A stretch of DNA of 64,000 nucleotides from positions 1,942,437-2,006,436 of the forward strand of contig NZ_CP007595.1 in NCBI RefSeq assembly GCF_000785535.1, given 5' to 3'. This document shows positions 26,347 to 36,237 of the stretch, in pieces. Source of the DNA: Arthrobacter sp. PAMC 25486. GTDB taxonomy: Bacteria; Actinomycetota; Actinomycetes; Actinomycetales; Micrococcaceae. Numbering within the stretch: position 1 is the stretch's first letter; every line of letters starts with the position of its first letter. Position numbers and translations under genes: made by a program. The notes below the pieces were generated by a model. It was not told the origin of the DNA. It did not search any database and worked only from the letters and a program-made list of their open reading frames with translations.

Positions 26347-27287
26347 GGGGAGTCCGCACCGTTTCCGTAAATGATGCCAGCATCCAGCTGCGTGAACTCC
26401 TCAACTACGTTGATGTCCCGCCAGACCTGGTCCGAAAGCGCATAGCGCCCCCCGTCCACCACGATCTGGGTTTGGTGGGCGCGCATGGCCGCTGTTTTGG
26501 CGGCGAGGTCCCCGGCCACGGCAATCCGTGGCGCACCATCGTCAAGCGGTCGTTCCGGGCGGTCGCTGACAATGGTGTAGACGGCCGGGACCTTCCAGCC
26601 GGTCGCCACGGGTGCCGGCTCTCCCGGCCTTGCGGCGGCGGGTCCGGCCGCCCGGGCTTGGCGCAAGGCCGTCACGGTCAGTTCATGGGCACCGATGTGG
26701 TCGGGGTGGCCGTAGCCGCCGTCGGAGGCATAGGTGACCACCACGTCCGGGCGCAGGTCCCGGATGGCTTGTGCCAACAGTCCCGCCGTCTCCGCCAAGG
26801 GGGCCCGGGAGAACGATCCCGGCAGCACGGTTGAGGCTGCAGTGGCACGGCCGTCGTTCCCCCACTGCATGCCTGAGTCACGGAACACCACGGGTCCGGC
26901 AGTCGGGGCGGTGGCCCCCTGTCCCAGCCAGATCTGCTCATGCACGCCAAGGGCCGCCAGTGCGCTGGCCAATTCATGTTCCCGTTGCACGGCAAGCCCG
27001 GCCCCGGGTGACGCTGCGTGCCCGGGGAGGTGCCCGCCGTCGTCCTTGGTTTCCGGGAACGGCACGGGCGGCAGGTCTGCAGCCTTCACTTCAAGGTGCG
27101 CGAGTTCAGGCGGGATGACCTCCCCCAGCTCGCCGCGGGTGCACGTCACCAGGACTACGCGGGTTCCTGCACCGGCCGCGGCGGCCATGGTGGCGCCGGT
27201 GGCAATGGTCTCATCGTCGGGGTGTGCGTGGACAAGGAGCAAGGTGGTGCCGGGTCCGGTGCCCGGCAGAGTGCTAAATGTTTCCAT
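26343..27287 (-). CDS. mshB: Mycothiol deacetylase (GlcNAc-Ins deacetylase)
   Basis: About 314 residues, LmbE/PIG-L fold. LLVHAHPDDETIATGATMA supplies the His-Pro-Asp-Asp motif, and YGHPDHIGAHELTV supplies the later His residues that bind zinc. It deacetylates GlcNAc-inositol in mycothiol synthesis, the low-molecular-weight thiol of actinobacteria. I start at METFSTLPG (27287); GGAAGG is very close to this ATG, so the start is uncertain. The longer frame reaches 27359. Confidence 0.9.
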   Translation of the reverse strand: METFSTLPGTGPGTTLLLVHAHPDDETIATGATMAAAAGAGTRVVLVTCTRGELGEVIPPELAHLEVKAADLPPVPFPETKDDGGHLPGHAASPGAGLAVQREHELASALAALGVHEQIWLGQGATAPTAGPVVFRDSGMQWGNDGRATAASTVLPGSFSRAPLAETAGLLAQAIRDLRPDVVVTYASDGGYGHPDHIGAHELTVTALRQARAAGPAAARPGEPAPVATGWKVPAVYTIVSDRPERPLDDGAPRIAVAGDLAAKTAAMRAHQTQIVVDGGRYALSDQVWRDINVVEEFTQLDAGIIYGNGADSP

Positions 27288-27410
27288 GCCTTCCAATCTA
27301 CTCGCAAGCGCTGCCGCCACCCCAATGATGGCCGGGAAATAGCGGGGGCCGGCACACACGGGTGATCCGCATGTGCCGGCCCTACCGTGCCGTGGCGCCT
27401 AGCCCTGCTG

Positions 27411-29219
27411 TTAGACCAGCAGCGTGGCGCCGGGTATCGCGTTGAGCAGTTCCTGCGTGTAGACCTGCTTGGGGTTGCTGAAGACCTCATCCGTGGATGC
27501 GGCCTCCACGACGCGGCCATGCTGCATCACGGTGACGTGGTCGGCGATCTGGCGGACCACGGCGAGGTCGTGCGTGATGAACAGGTACGTCAGGCCAAGG
27601 TCCTCCTGCAGCTGGTTGAGCAGGTTCAGCACCTGTGCCTGCACCAACACGTCCAGTGCGGACACGGCCTCGTCACAGATGATCACATCCGGGTTCAGGG
27701 CCAGTGCACGCGCGATGGCGATACGCTGGCGCTGGCCGCCGGAGAGTTCGTTGGGGAAGCGCTGCATGCTTGAAGACGGCATGGAAACCTGGTCCAACAG
27801 CTCGCGCACCTTCTTCTCCCGGGACTTGGAATCGCCGATCTTGTGGATCTTCAGCGGCTCCTCGATGGTCCGGTAGATGTTGAACATGGGGTCCAACGAA
27901 CCGTAGGGGTCCTGGAAGATCGGCTGCACGCGCCGGCGGAAGTCAAACAGCGTCTTCCCCTTGAGCGTGTTGACCTCCACCCCGTCGAACAGGATGCTTC
28001 CCTCGGTGGGCGCGAGCAGGCTCAGGGCCATCTGCGCCACCGTGGACTTGCCGGAACCGGACTCGCCCACAATCGCCATGGTGGTTCCGCGCGGCACGGA
28101 GAACGAGACATCGTCCACCGCCTTGAAGTCCGTGGACTTGCCGAGCGCGCCGCGGAGCTTGAACGTCTTGGTGAGGTTCTTGATCTCCAGGATGGTCTCG
28201 CCTGCCTGGGCACCCTTGCGTGCGGCTGCCTTGGCCTCGGCAGGCTTCGCTGCCGCTGCCGGGATGGACGACGGCGAGTGCCCGACTTCCGTGGGTGCCA
28301 CGGCGTCCGCTGGCGTGTCGAGTTCGGCCACGGCCTCCGCAAGCGCATCCTTGGCCTTCTGCGACTGCAGGCGGCGGGACGCCAGGGACGGTGCCGAGTT
28401 CACCAGGCGCTGGGTGTAGGGGTGCTGCGGGTTGCGCAGGATTTCCAGCGCGGGCCCCGATTCAACCACCTGGCCCTTGTACATGACCACAAGCTTTTCG
28501 GCACGCTCGGCGGCGAGGCCGAGGTCGTGCGTAATGAGGAGCACGGCCGTGCCCAGCTCGGTGGTCATGCGGTCCAGGTGGTCCAGGATCTGCCGCTGGA
28601 CGGTAACGTCCAGGGCGGAGGTGGGCTCGTCCGCGATGAGCAGGCGCGGCCGGCAGGCCAGCCCAATCGCGATCAAGGCGCGCTGGCGCATGCCACCGGA
28701 GAACTCGTGCGGGTACTGCTTGGCACGGTTTACCGCATCGGGCAGGCCTGCCTCGGTCAGCACTTCGGCCACGCGTTCCTTGGAGTTGGCACCGGCCAGG
28801 CCGTTGGCCTTGAGCGTCTCCTTGACCTGGAAGCCGATCTTCCACACCGGGTTCAGGTTGGACATGGGGTCCTGGGGAACCATGCCGATGGAGTTTCCAC
28901 GCAGTTCGATGATGCGCTTGTCGCTGGCGTTGGTGATGTCTTCGCCGTCAAAGATGATTTGGCCGCCGCTGACACCTCCATTGCTGGGGAGCAGGCCGAT
29001 GGCGGCAAGCGCCGTCGTTGACTTTCCGGAGCCGGACTCGCCCACAATGGCCACAGTCTCGCCGGGCATGATCGTCAGGTGTGCGTTGCGCACAGCGTTG
29101 ACGGGGCCGTTGGAGGTTTGAAAGGTGATGGCCAGGTCGCGGATTTCCAGCAGCGGCTGTGTGGCGCTGCCGGAAGTGTTGGCTCCCTGCCCCGCTTCAT
29201 GATTGGACATGGTGGTCAC
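27411..29219 (-). CDS. Dipeptide/oligopeptide ABC transporter, fused double ATPase
   Basis: 602 residues holding two ATP-binding domains in one chain (DppD- and DppF-like). Walker A GESGSGKST occurs twice (about 56 and 385). The signature is SGGMRQR in the first and SGGQRQR in the second, with [12 protein letters not shown] and VIICDEAVSALD Walker B motifs. An Ala/Pro linker (about 280-335) joins them. The second domain has DEAVSALD where DEPTSALD is usual. The GTG start overlaps the permease stop by 4 bp. It is the last gene of the peptide-uptake operon. Confidence 0.93.
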   Translation of the reverse strand: MTTMSNHEAGQGANTSGSATQPLLEIRDLAITFQTSNGPVNAVRNAHLTIMPGETVAIVGESGSGKSTTALAAIGLLPSNGGVSGGQIIFDGEDITNASDKRIIELRGNSIGMVPQDPMSNLNPVWKIGFQVKETLKANGLAGANSKERVAEVLTEAGLPDAVNRAKQYPHEFSGGMRQRALIAIGLACRPRLLIADEPTSALDVTVQRQILDHLDRMTTELGTAVLLITHDLGLAAERAEKLVVMYKGQVVESGPALEILRNPQHPYTQRLVNSAPSLASRRLQSQKAKDALAEAVAELDTPADAVAPTEVGHSPSSIPAAAAKPAEAKAAARKGAQAGETILEIKNLTKTFKLRGALGKSTDFKAVDDVSFSVPRGTTMAIVGESGSGKSTVAQMALSLLAPTEGSILFDGVEVNTLKGKTLFDFRRRVQPIFQDPYGSLDPMFNIYRTIEEPLKIHKIGDSKSREKKVRELLDQVSMPSSSMQRFPNELSGGQRQRIAIARALALNPDVIICDEAVSALDVLVQAQVLNLLNQLQEDLGLTYLFITHDLAVVRQIADHVTVMQHGRVVEAASTDEVFSNPKQVYTQELLNAIPGATLLV

Positions 29220-30241
29220 CGCTTCCTTGCTTTGGGATCGAGGGCGTCACGCAGGGCGTCACCGAGCATGATGAAGCTCAACACCGTAATGGACAGTGCA
29301 ATGGCAGGCCAGAGAAGCACGCCCGGGTTGTTGCGCACCTGTGACTGTGCGGCGGCAATGTCATTGCCCCAGGACATAACGGAGAAGGGCAGGCCAATGC
29401 CCAGGAAGGACAGTGTTGCCTCAGCAACGATGAACGTACCGAGGGAGATGCTGGCCACGACGATGATCGGGGCGAGGGAGTTCGGCAGCACGTGCCTGAG
29501 CAATGCCCGGAACGGGGAGAGACCCAATGCCTTGGAGGCCGTGACGAAGTCCGCGTTGCGGTTCTCAATGACGGCTCCGCGGGTGATGCGGGCAATCTGC
29601 GGCCAGCCAAAGACCACCAGGGCAGTCACGACGGTCCAGACACTCTTGTTGTCCCGAAATGCCGGCAACTGGTTGATGATGATGGCACCCAGGATCAATG
29701 GCAGGGCAAAGAAAACATCCGTCAGGCGGGCCAGGATGATGTCCAGCCAACCGCCGTAGTAGCCGGCCAAGGCACCCATGGTGCCGCCGATGACGAGCAC
29801 GCCGATCGTGGTGAACACTCCCACCATCAGGGACGCCCTGGTGCCGTAGATCATGCGTGCGTAAACGTCACAGCCCTGCAGCGTGAACCCCAAAGGGTGG
29901 CCGGAACGTGCGGGTTCGGCCGAGTCGGCCAAGTTGCACGAGGTTGCCGGGTCCCTTGGATCGATGCCGGAGAACCAGCCGGGGAAGATCGCCACAACCA
30001 GCACGGCCAGGATCAGCAACGCAGAAATGATGAACAGCGGCTGGCGGCGCAGGTTGCGCCACGCGTCAGCCCACAGGCTCAGGGGCGCTGCACTTTCGTC
30101 GACATTGTCAATCGCGGCGAGAGGGGTCTCCTCCAGCGGTGCCACGAAGTGCTCAATGTGGTGGCGGGATATTTTTCCCTGGCGGGTGGCTGGGGTTGCA
30201 GCGGCGGCCAGGTCTTTATCGGGAGTCAGGTTCTCAGACAT
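29216..30241 (-). CDS. Dipeptide/oligopeptide ABC permease (DppC-like)
   Basis: About 341 residues from MSENLTPDKD. A cytosolic N-terminus leads to six transmembrane helices; the N-terminal OppC domain includes RRQPLFIISALLILAVLVVA. The EAA loop is FVTASKALGLSPFRALLRHV. An extracellular loop after the first helix carries two Cys. It overlaps dppB-like by 8 bp and the ATPase by 4 bp. Confidence 0.93.
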   Translation of the reverse strand: MSENLTPDKDLAAAATPATRQGKISRHHIEHFVAPLEETPLAAIDNVDESAAPLSLWADAWRNLRRQPLFIISALLILAVLVVAIFPGWFSGIDPRDPATSCNLADSAEPARSGHPLGFTLQGCDVYARMIYGTRASLMVGVFTTIGVLVIGGTMGALAGYYGGWLDIILARLTDVFFALPLILGAIIINQLPAFRDNKSVWTVVTALVVFGWPQIARITRGAVIENRNADFVTASKALGLSPFRALLRHVLPNSLAPIIVVASISLGTFIVAEATLSFLGIGLPFSVMSWGNDIAAAQSQVRNNPGVLLWPAIALSITVLSFIMLGDALRDALDPKARKR

Positions 30242-31160
30242 AGCGAATCCTTGGGTCGAGCCAGGCGTACAAGAGGTCCACAATCAGGTTGGCCACGACA
30301 AAGACAATGACCAGGATGCCAACAACAGCCACAACGGTGGCGCTTTCACCCTTCAGGATGGCCTTGTACAGCAGGTTGCCAACACCGGGGACGTTGAAGA
30401 TGCCTTCGGTGACAATGGCGCCACCCATCAGGGAGCCAAGGTCAGCGCCCAGGAAGGTGACAACGGGAATCAATGAGTTGCGCAGAATGTGGACAACAAC
30501 CACGCGGCGGCGGGTCAGCCCTTTGGCTGTGGCCGTGCGGACATAGTCGGCGTCCATGTTTTCGCCAATGGAGGTGCGCGTCAACCGGATGACATAGGCC
30601 AGCGAGACAAGTCCAAGGACCAGGGCCGGCAGCACCAGCTCATTCCACGGCGCGGTGCCGCTGACGGTGGGACGGGCCCAGCCGAGCTTGACACCGACCA
30701 CCAACTGCAGGACGAAGCCCAGAACGAAGGTGGGGACTGCGATGACTACGAGTGAAGCCACCAGTACGGTTGCGTCAAAGAGCTTGCCTTTGCGCAGGCC
30801 CGCGATGACTCCAAAGAAGACACCAAAGATGGCCTCAAAAGCGAGTGCCATGATGGCAAGTCTTGCTGTAACAGGGTAGGCACGCCCGATGACGGCGGAA
30901 ACGTCCTGGCCGGAGAAGGTCTGGCCCAGGTTCAACGACACGAGGTTTTTCAGGTACAACCCGTACTGAATCCAGAAGGGCTGGTCGAGGTTGTATTGAG
31001 CCCGAAGCGCTGCCTCAACAGCGGGGGCCATGGGCTTGCCACCGGAGAGCGCGGCAATGGGGTCTCCGGGGGTTGCAAAAACTAGGAAGTAGACCAACAG
31101 TGTGGCCCCGAAAAAGACGGGAATCAGCTGCAGGAAGCGGCGGAGGGTGAACATTACCAT
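30234..31160 (-). CDS. Dipeptide/oligopeptide ABC permease (DppB-like)
   Basis: 308 residues with six transmembrane helices, the OppB N-terminal signature FTLRRFLQLIPVFFGATLLV and the EAA loop YVRTATAKGLTRRRVVVVHI. Pairs with the next permease. Separated from the binding-protein gene by 196 bp that contain a hairpin, so expression is probably lower than that of the binding protein. Confidence 0.93.
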   Translation of the reverse strand: MVMFTLRRFLQLIPVFFGATLLVYFLVFATPGDPIAALSGGKPMAPAVEAALRAQYNLDQPFWIQYGLYLKNLVSLNLGQTFSGQDVSAVIGRAYPVTARLAIMALAFEAIFGVFFGVIAGLRKGKLFDATVLVASLVVIAVPTFVLGFVLQLVVGVKLGWARPTVSGTAPWNELVLPALVLGLVSLAYVIRLTRTSIGENMDADYVRTATAKGLTRRRVVVVHILRNSLIPVVTFLGADLGSLMGGAIVTEGIFNVPGVGNLLYKAILKGESATVVAVVGILVIVFVVANLIVDLLYAWLDPRIRYV

Positions 31161-31304
31161 TGTGGTGTCCCCTCTCCCATTGCCCCTAATCGCAAAGCGT
31201 TCATGAAATTACCTGTTCAAATAGTTGGCGGCACAGATCAACTTACGGGGTCTCCGAAGCTTCTGCACGTAATGGCACGCATGGGTTGCGTAGTGCGAAC
31301 GAGA

Positions 31305-31329
31305 GGGACCCGGCCCAAGGCCGGGTCCC
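31305..31329 (-). terminator. Hairpin between binding-protein and permease genes
   Basis: GGGACCCGGCC (31305-31315) and GGCCGGGTCCC (31319-31329) are perfectly complementary. On the minus strand there is no long T-run, so read-through into the permeases is expected. Confidence 0.7.
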
Positions 31330-31356
31330 CCTTGTCACTTCACACCAGTAAGAAGA

Positions 31357-33000
31357 TTACTTGGCGGTAATTTCGTAGTACAGCGGAACGCCGTTCCAAC
31401 CGAACTGCACGTTGGTGACGTTGTTGCTCCAAACACCCTGGGCTGCCTGGTACCACAGGGGCACAACCGGCAGGTCCTTCAAGAGGATTTCCTGGGCTTC
31501 GTTGAACTTCTTGACGCCCTCTTCAACGGTGGGGGCCGCGAGGCCTTCCTTCAACTTGTCATCGAAGGCCGGGTTGGAGTAGTCGCCGTCGTTGGAACCT
31601 GCACCGGTGCCGTACAGCGGGCCGAGGAAGTTGTACAGCGACGGGTAGTCAGCCTGCCAGCCGGCGCGTGAGGCACCGGTGAGCTTCTTGGAGCTGATCA
31701 GGTCACGTGACTGCTTGAACGTGGCGATCGGGTTCAGCTCAGCCTTGATGCCCAGGTTGGTGGCAATCTGGTTGGCCATGGCCGTGATGTATTCCTTGTT
31801 GCCGGCGCCATCGATGTTCGAGGTGATGGTGAAGACCTTGTCAGCGGGCCAGGCGTTGATCTTGTTGGCCTCTTCCCACTTGGCCTTGGCGCCGGCGGCG
31901 TCGAACTTCAACACCTCGGAGCCCGGCAGGTCTGCAACGAAGCCGTCAATGACGGGTGAGGTGAATTCCGTGGCGGGCTTCTTGTTGCCGTAGAAGATCT
32001 TGTCGATGATCTGCTGGCGGTCGATGGCCATGGAGATGGCTGCGCGGCGCAGTTCGCCTTCCGGACCTGAGAACTCAGGCAGGTATGACGGGATCGTCAT
32101 GGTCGCGTTACCAGCGTAGGGCTGGTTGACGAAGCGGCCTTCGAAGTCCTTCGTGAAGTTCTGCAGGTTGCTCGGGGGCACCTGGTCCAAAACGTCAAGG
32201 TTGTCTGACTGAACTTCGGTGTAGGCTGCGTCGGTGCTGGCGAAGATCGTGAAGGTCACGCCACCGTTCTTGGCCTTGCGCGGGCCTTCGTACTTGTCGT
32301 TGGGCACGAGTTCGATGGAAACGTCGTGCTTCCAGCCGCCTTCGGCCAGCTTGTACGGGCCGTTGCCAACCGGGTTTTCGCCGTATGCCTTCGGGTCTGC
32401 ATAGGCAGACTCGGGCAGCGGGTAGAACGCGGTGTAGCCGAGGCGCAGCGGGAAGTCAGACTCAGGCTGTGCAAGTTCCACGGTGAAGGTGGTGTCATCG
32501 ACAACCTTCAGGCCTTCCATCTTGTCGTCGGTGGAGTTTTCAGCGGAGACCTTGTCGTAGCCCTTGATGGACTCGAAGAAGTAGGAGTTCAGCTGGGTGT
32601 TCTTGGCGGCTGCACCGAAGTTCCAGGCATCCACGAAGTTCTTGGCGGTGATCGGGGTGCCATCGCTGAAGGACTGACCCGACTTCACCTTGATGGTGAA
32701 GGTCTGGGAATCCTTTGTCTCGATGGAGTCAGCGAGCTCGTTGACCGTGGCGCCCTTGGCGTCATAGCTGACCAGCCCCGTGAAGAGGAGGTCCATGACG
32801 CGTCCGCCACCCACTTCGTTGGTGTTGGCCGGCAATAGGCCGTTTTGCGGCTCAGTGCTGTTGGCGGTAATGACCTTGCTGGTGTCGCCGCCGGTGGTTT
32901 CGCCACCATTGCCGCCGCCGGTGTCGCCGCCACAGGCGGTAAGGGCCATGGCAACTACTGCTGCCACACCCAGTGCTTTGGAAGTGCGCGAGAAACGCAT
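31357..33000 (-). CDS. Peptide-binding lipoprotein (family 5 SBP) of the ABC operon
   Basis: 547 residues. Signal peptide with lipobox (VVAMALTACGG) and a Gly-rich linker, then the family 5 binding domain (DLLFTGLVSYDAKGATVNEL, WNFGAAAKNTQ, NPVGNGPYKL). It captures peptides outside the membrane for the permeases that follow. I start at MRFSRTSKALG (33000) because AAGGAGGCGG lies just upstream; the open frame reaches 33135 without a signal. Confidence 0.94.
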   Translation of the reverse strand: MRFSRTSKALGVAAVVAMALTACGGDTGGGNGGETTGGDTSKVITANSTEPQNGLLPANTNEVGGGRVMDLLFTGLVSYDAKGATVNELADSIETKDSQTFTIKVKSGQSFSDGTPITAKNFVDAWNFGAAAKNTQLNSYFFESIKGYDKVSAENSTDDKMEGLKVVDDTTFTVELAQPESDFPLRLGYTAFYPLPESAYADPKAYGENPVGNGPYKLAEGGWKHDVSIELVPNDKYEGPRKAKNGGVTFTIFASTDAAYTEVQSDNLDVLDQVPPSNLQNFTKDFEGRFVNQPYAGNATMTIPSYLPEFSGPEGELRRAAISMAIDRQQIIDKIFYGNKKPATEFTSPVIDGFVADLPGSEVLKFDAAGAKAKWEEANKINAWPADKVFTITSNIDGAGNKEYITAMANQIATNLGIKAELNPIATFKQSRDLISSKKLTGASRAGWQADYPSLYNFLGPLYGTGAGSNDGDYSNPAFDDKLKEGLAAPTVEEGVKKFNEAQEILLKDLPVVPLWYQAAQGVWSNNVTNVQFGWNGVPLYYEITAK

Positions 33001-33289
33001 TCCGCCTCCTTGATATTTGAATGGACGCGAGCTGACCTCTGGAACAACCGAAATCCCCCAGAAACCGCGTTCGTCGTTGGACGCAGTGTGTTTCAACTCA
33101 TACGCAACTAGGCTATCGGCTTTTATTACCAGCAAGTAATCGAGGACACACTTTTGCCAGATCTTTACCGACCTGCAACAAAATTACGTCATGTGACGTC
33201 CTACAACTCCCGGCGCTTCCTCACCTTTCGGGCTGTTTTAGCAATCCCTCCCCCACGACCCGGGCTACGTGGCCCAAACGCTCACCGCA

Positions 33290-33430
33290 CACCGCTCACT
33301 GCTCACTGCTCACCGCGAGAACGTCCGGACGTCCTCCTCGCTAGTTGTTGCCGCGTTGGCGCAAACACCCCGGAAGATGTTGCCGCGTTGGCGCAAACAC
33401 CCCGGAAGATGCTGCGGCGTTGGGAAACGA
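33290..33430. repeat. Tandem repeats: CTCACTG units and a 32-bp unit
   Basis: CACCGCTCACTGCTCACTGC at 33289 is a short tandem run. A 32-bp unit (GTTGCCGCGTTGGCGCAAAC then ACCCCGGAAGAT) begins at 33347 and repeats at 33379, with a partial third copy at 33411. The repeats have no spacers, so this is not a CRISPR. Confidence 0.85.
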
Positions 33431-33559
33431 GTCGGCGGGGACAGGTCCGGGGCTGCCAAGGCGATTCGCTGCCGGTCCACGGGGGCGGATCCTCCGATTT
33501 GTCCCCTGTCCGCGTCGAGAATGGGCCCAGACCACACAAATTCGGGAGCCTTTTCACGA

Positions 33560-33622
33560 GAATGGGGCCAGCCCGCGAGATGGGTGCAACTTTGACGGCA
33601 TCTCACGGGCTGGGCCCATTGT
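33560..33622. repeat. Long imperfect inverted repeat
   Basis: GGGGCCAGCCCGCGAGATG (about 33565-33583) pairs with CATCTCACGGGCTGGGCCC (about 33599-33617) around a 15-nt loop. With the tandem repeats it lies in a 1-kb gene-free gap (33001-34006) in which I see no supported gene. Confidence 0.8.
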
Positions 33623-33916
33623 CGGCGAAATGGATGGTGAACAAGCGACGCTGACCGCAGGGTTCCCCGTTCTCGGTACGCATCCCGGGCCGTTCCCCCC
33701 GAAAATCCTGACAGTTCCCCCGAGAATTCGCCACGTCCACGCCAGGTCACCCAAAGTACGACCGCTAGAACTCGCGCCTTTGGCAGACCGAGGCAATCTC
33801 CCGCCGTCGTACTTTGGGCGAAAGGGCGCACGCGGGGGCTGGAATGGTCGCCGGCAGGTACAGCCCCCGCACCGCGTCAGTCGCACCGGGTCAGGCCGCA
33901 TTTTGGGTGCAAAAAA

Positions 33917-33942
33917 CCCGCCCCAACAAGTGTCGGGGCGGG
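33917..33942 (-). terminator. Terminator of typA
   Basis: CCCGCCCC/GGGGCGGG stem around AACAAGTGTC, followed by TTTTTT on the minus strand (AAAAAA at 33911-33916). Confidence 0.85.
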
Positions 33943-34006
33943 CTTTGTGGTCGGGCGGGTCGAAACCTGTGGTCGCGGCCAGCCCGACCAGCGGACTGCT
34001 AAATGC

Positions 34007-35923
34007 TTAGTCCTTGGCGCGGGCGCGGTAAGCCTTGGCGCGGTCGCCGGCGTTCAGGATCAGCTTGCGGATACGGATTGACTCCGGGGTAACCTCGACG
34101 CACTCGTCTTCGCGGGCGAATTCCAGGGATTCTTCCAAGGTCAGGTTGCGCGGCGGGGTCATGTTCTCGAAGGTGTCAGAGGAGGCTGCACGCATGTTGG
34201 TGAGCTTCTTTTCCTTCGTGATGTTCACGTCCATGTCATCGGAGCGTGAGTTCTCGCCGACGATCATGCCCTCGTACACCTCGGAGGTGGGCTGCACGAA
34301 GAAGGTCATGCGCTCCTGGAGGTTGATAATCGCAAACGGAGTGACGACGCCAGAGCGGTCAGCCACGATCGAACCGTTGGTGCGGTACTCGATGGGGCCG
34401 GCCCACGGCTCGTAGCCCTCGGCGATGGAGGCCGCAATGCCGGCACCGCGGGTGTCGGTCATGAAGCGGGTGCGGAAACCGATCAGGCCTCGGGCCGGAA
34501 CGATGAATTCCATGCGGCACCAGCCGGTGCCGTGGTTTGCCATGTTGACCATGCGGCCCTTGCGGGCTGCCAGCAGCTGGGTTACGCCACCAAGGTACTC
34601 TTCGGGCACGTCGATGGTCATGTGCTCCATCGGCTCGTGCTTCTTGCCGTCAACGATCTTGGTGACAACCTGCGGCTTGCCCACGGTCAGTTCGAAGCCT
34701 TCGCGACGCATCTGCTCAACAAGGATGGACAGGGCGAGCTCGCCACGGCCCTGGACTTCCCAGGCGTCGGGACGCTCGGTGGGAAGAACCTTCAGGGAGA
34801 CGTTACCGATCAGTTCCTTGTCGAGGCGGTCCTTGACCTGGCGTGCGGTGACCTTGGCGCCCTTGACGCGGCCGGCCAGCGGGGAGGTGTTGATACCGAT
34901 GGTCATGGAGATTGCCGGCGGGTCAACCGTGATCAGCGGCAGCGGCTGCGGGTTGTCCAGGTCGGTCAGGGTTTCACCAATGGTGATGTCCTCGATGCCG
35001 GCAACAGCAACGATTTCACCCGGGCCGGCAGATTCTGCGGGAACACGGGTCAGGGCCTTGGTGGCCAGCAGTTCGGTGATCTTGACGGGCTTGATGGTGC
35101 CGTCGTGGCGGGCCCAGGCAACGGTCTGGCCCTTGCGCAGGGTGCCGTTGAAGATTCGCAGCAGAGCCAGGCGGCCCAGGAACGGCGAGGCGTCAAGGTT
35201 GGTGACGTGCGCCTGCAGGACACCTTCCGGGTTGTACTTCGGAGCCGGGATGTGGTCGATGATGGTCTTGAACAGCGGCTCAAGGTCTTCGCAGTCCGGA
35301 GCTTCACCGTTGCCGGGCTGGTTCAGGGAAGCGCGGCCCAACTTGCCGGATGCGTACACGACGGGAACGTTCAGGACGGCGTCCAGGTCCAGGTCCGGAA
35401 CTTCGTCCGCCAGGTCCGAGGCCAGGCCAAGCAGCAGGTCCATGGACTCTGCAACAACCTCATCGATGCGCGCATCGGGGCGGTCGGTCTTGTTGACCAG
35501 AAGAATGACGGGGAGCTTTGCGGCGAGTGCCTTACGCAGCACAAAGCGGGTCTGCGGCAGCGGGCCCTCGGAAGCGTCAACCAGCAGGACGACACCGTCA
35601 ACCATGGACAGTCCGCGCTCAACCTCGCCACCGAAGTCGGCGTGGCCGGGGGTGTCGATGACGTTGATGGTCATGTCCAGGCCGTTGGCTGCGGAACCGC
35701 TGTAGGCAACAGTGGTGTTCTTGGCAAGGATCGTAATGCCCTTTTCGCGCTCCAGGTCGCCGGAGTCCATGACGCGCTCAGCGACATCGCCGTGTTCGGC
35801 AAATGAGTGCGTGTGCTTGAGCATGGCATCGACCAGTGTGGTCTTGCCATGGTCAACGTGCGCCACAATGGCGACGTTGCGCAGGTCATTGCGCGAGGCA
35901 GTGTTGAGAGAAAGATCGCTCAT
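34007..35923 (-). CDS. typA: Ribosome-binding translational GTPase TypA/BipA
   Basis: 638 residues. G1 AHVDHGKTT (about 20), switch [17 protein letters not shown], and [10 protein letters not shown] (G4) are intact. EF-G-like domains II, III and V and the TypA C-terminal domain follow. It binds ribosomes under stress or cold and assists 50S assembly in other bacteria. Single gene, with its own terminator; the 314 bp upstream (35924-36237) contain its promoter and the terminator of the response-regulator operon, no gene. Confidence 0.96.
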   Translation of the reverse strand: MSDLSLNTASRNDLRNVAIVAHVDHGKTTLVDAMLKHTHSFAEHGDVAERVMDSGDLEREKGITILAKNTTVAYSGSAANGLDMTINVIDTPGHADFGGEVERGLSMVDGVVLLVDASEGPLPQTRFVLRKALAAKLPVILLVNKTDRPDARIDEVVAESMDLLLGLASDLADEVPDLDLDAVLNVPVVYASGKLGRASLNQPGNGEAPDCEDLEPLFKTIIDHIPAPKYNPEGVLQAHVTNLDASPFLGRLALLRIFNGTLRKGQTVAWARHDGTIKPVKITELLATKALTRVPAESAGPGEIVAVAGIEDITIGETLTDLDNPQPLPLITVDPPAISMTIGINTSPLAGRVKGAKVTARQVKDRLDKELIGNVSLKVLPTERPDAWEVQGRGELALSILVEQMRREGFELTVGKPQVVTKIVDGKKHEPMEHMTIDVPEEYLGGVTQLLAARKGRMVNMANHGTGWCRMEFIVPARGLIGFRTRFMTDTRGAGIAASIAEGYEPWAGPIEYRTNGSIVADRSGVVTPFAIINLQERMTFFVQPTSEVYEGMIVGENSRSDDMDVNITKEKKLTNMRAASSDTFENMTPPRNLTLEESLEFAREDECVEVTPESIRIRKLILNAGDRAKAYRARAKD

Positions 35924-36140
35924 GCGTGAAGACTCGTTTCAGTTGGGCCCGGCTGCAGGCCCGGAAGGGCTAAAGCAGAAAGTCACATTGATGGTTGGCC
36001 GTGAAGAATCGGCAGATAACACTATTCTAGTCGCACTGACAAATACGGCCTAGTCACTTTATCCCATGACGGCCACATTTTTCGCCCCACCCCAGCGTCG
36101 GATTGCCGGAATTATGGCTCCGACCAGCGGTTTTTCCCAA

Positions 36141-36199
36141 AAAGTACGACGGCGGCAGGGGAGTTTCGTGATGAAACTCACCTGCCGCCGTCGTGCTTT
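36141..36199. terminator. Bidirectional hairpin terminator with ACGACGGCGG arms
   Basis: AAAGTACGACGGCGGCAGG pairs with CCTGCCGCCGTCGTGCTTT; an inner stem GAGTTTC/GAAACTC completes it. Shares 27 bp with the hairpin at 39783-39809. It lies downstream of the response-regulator gene. Confidence 0.82.
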
Positions 36200-36237
36200 G
36201 GGCGCGTTATACAGGGCCCAACCCTTCGCTGTTGGCC

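Noticed and set aside
33347..33430. CRISPR-like 32-bp repeats
   Set aside because: Two complete units and a partial lie head to tail without spacers, and no cas genes are present.
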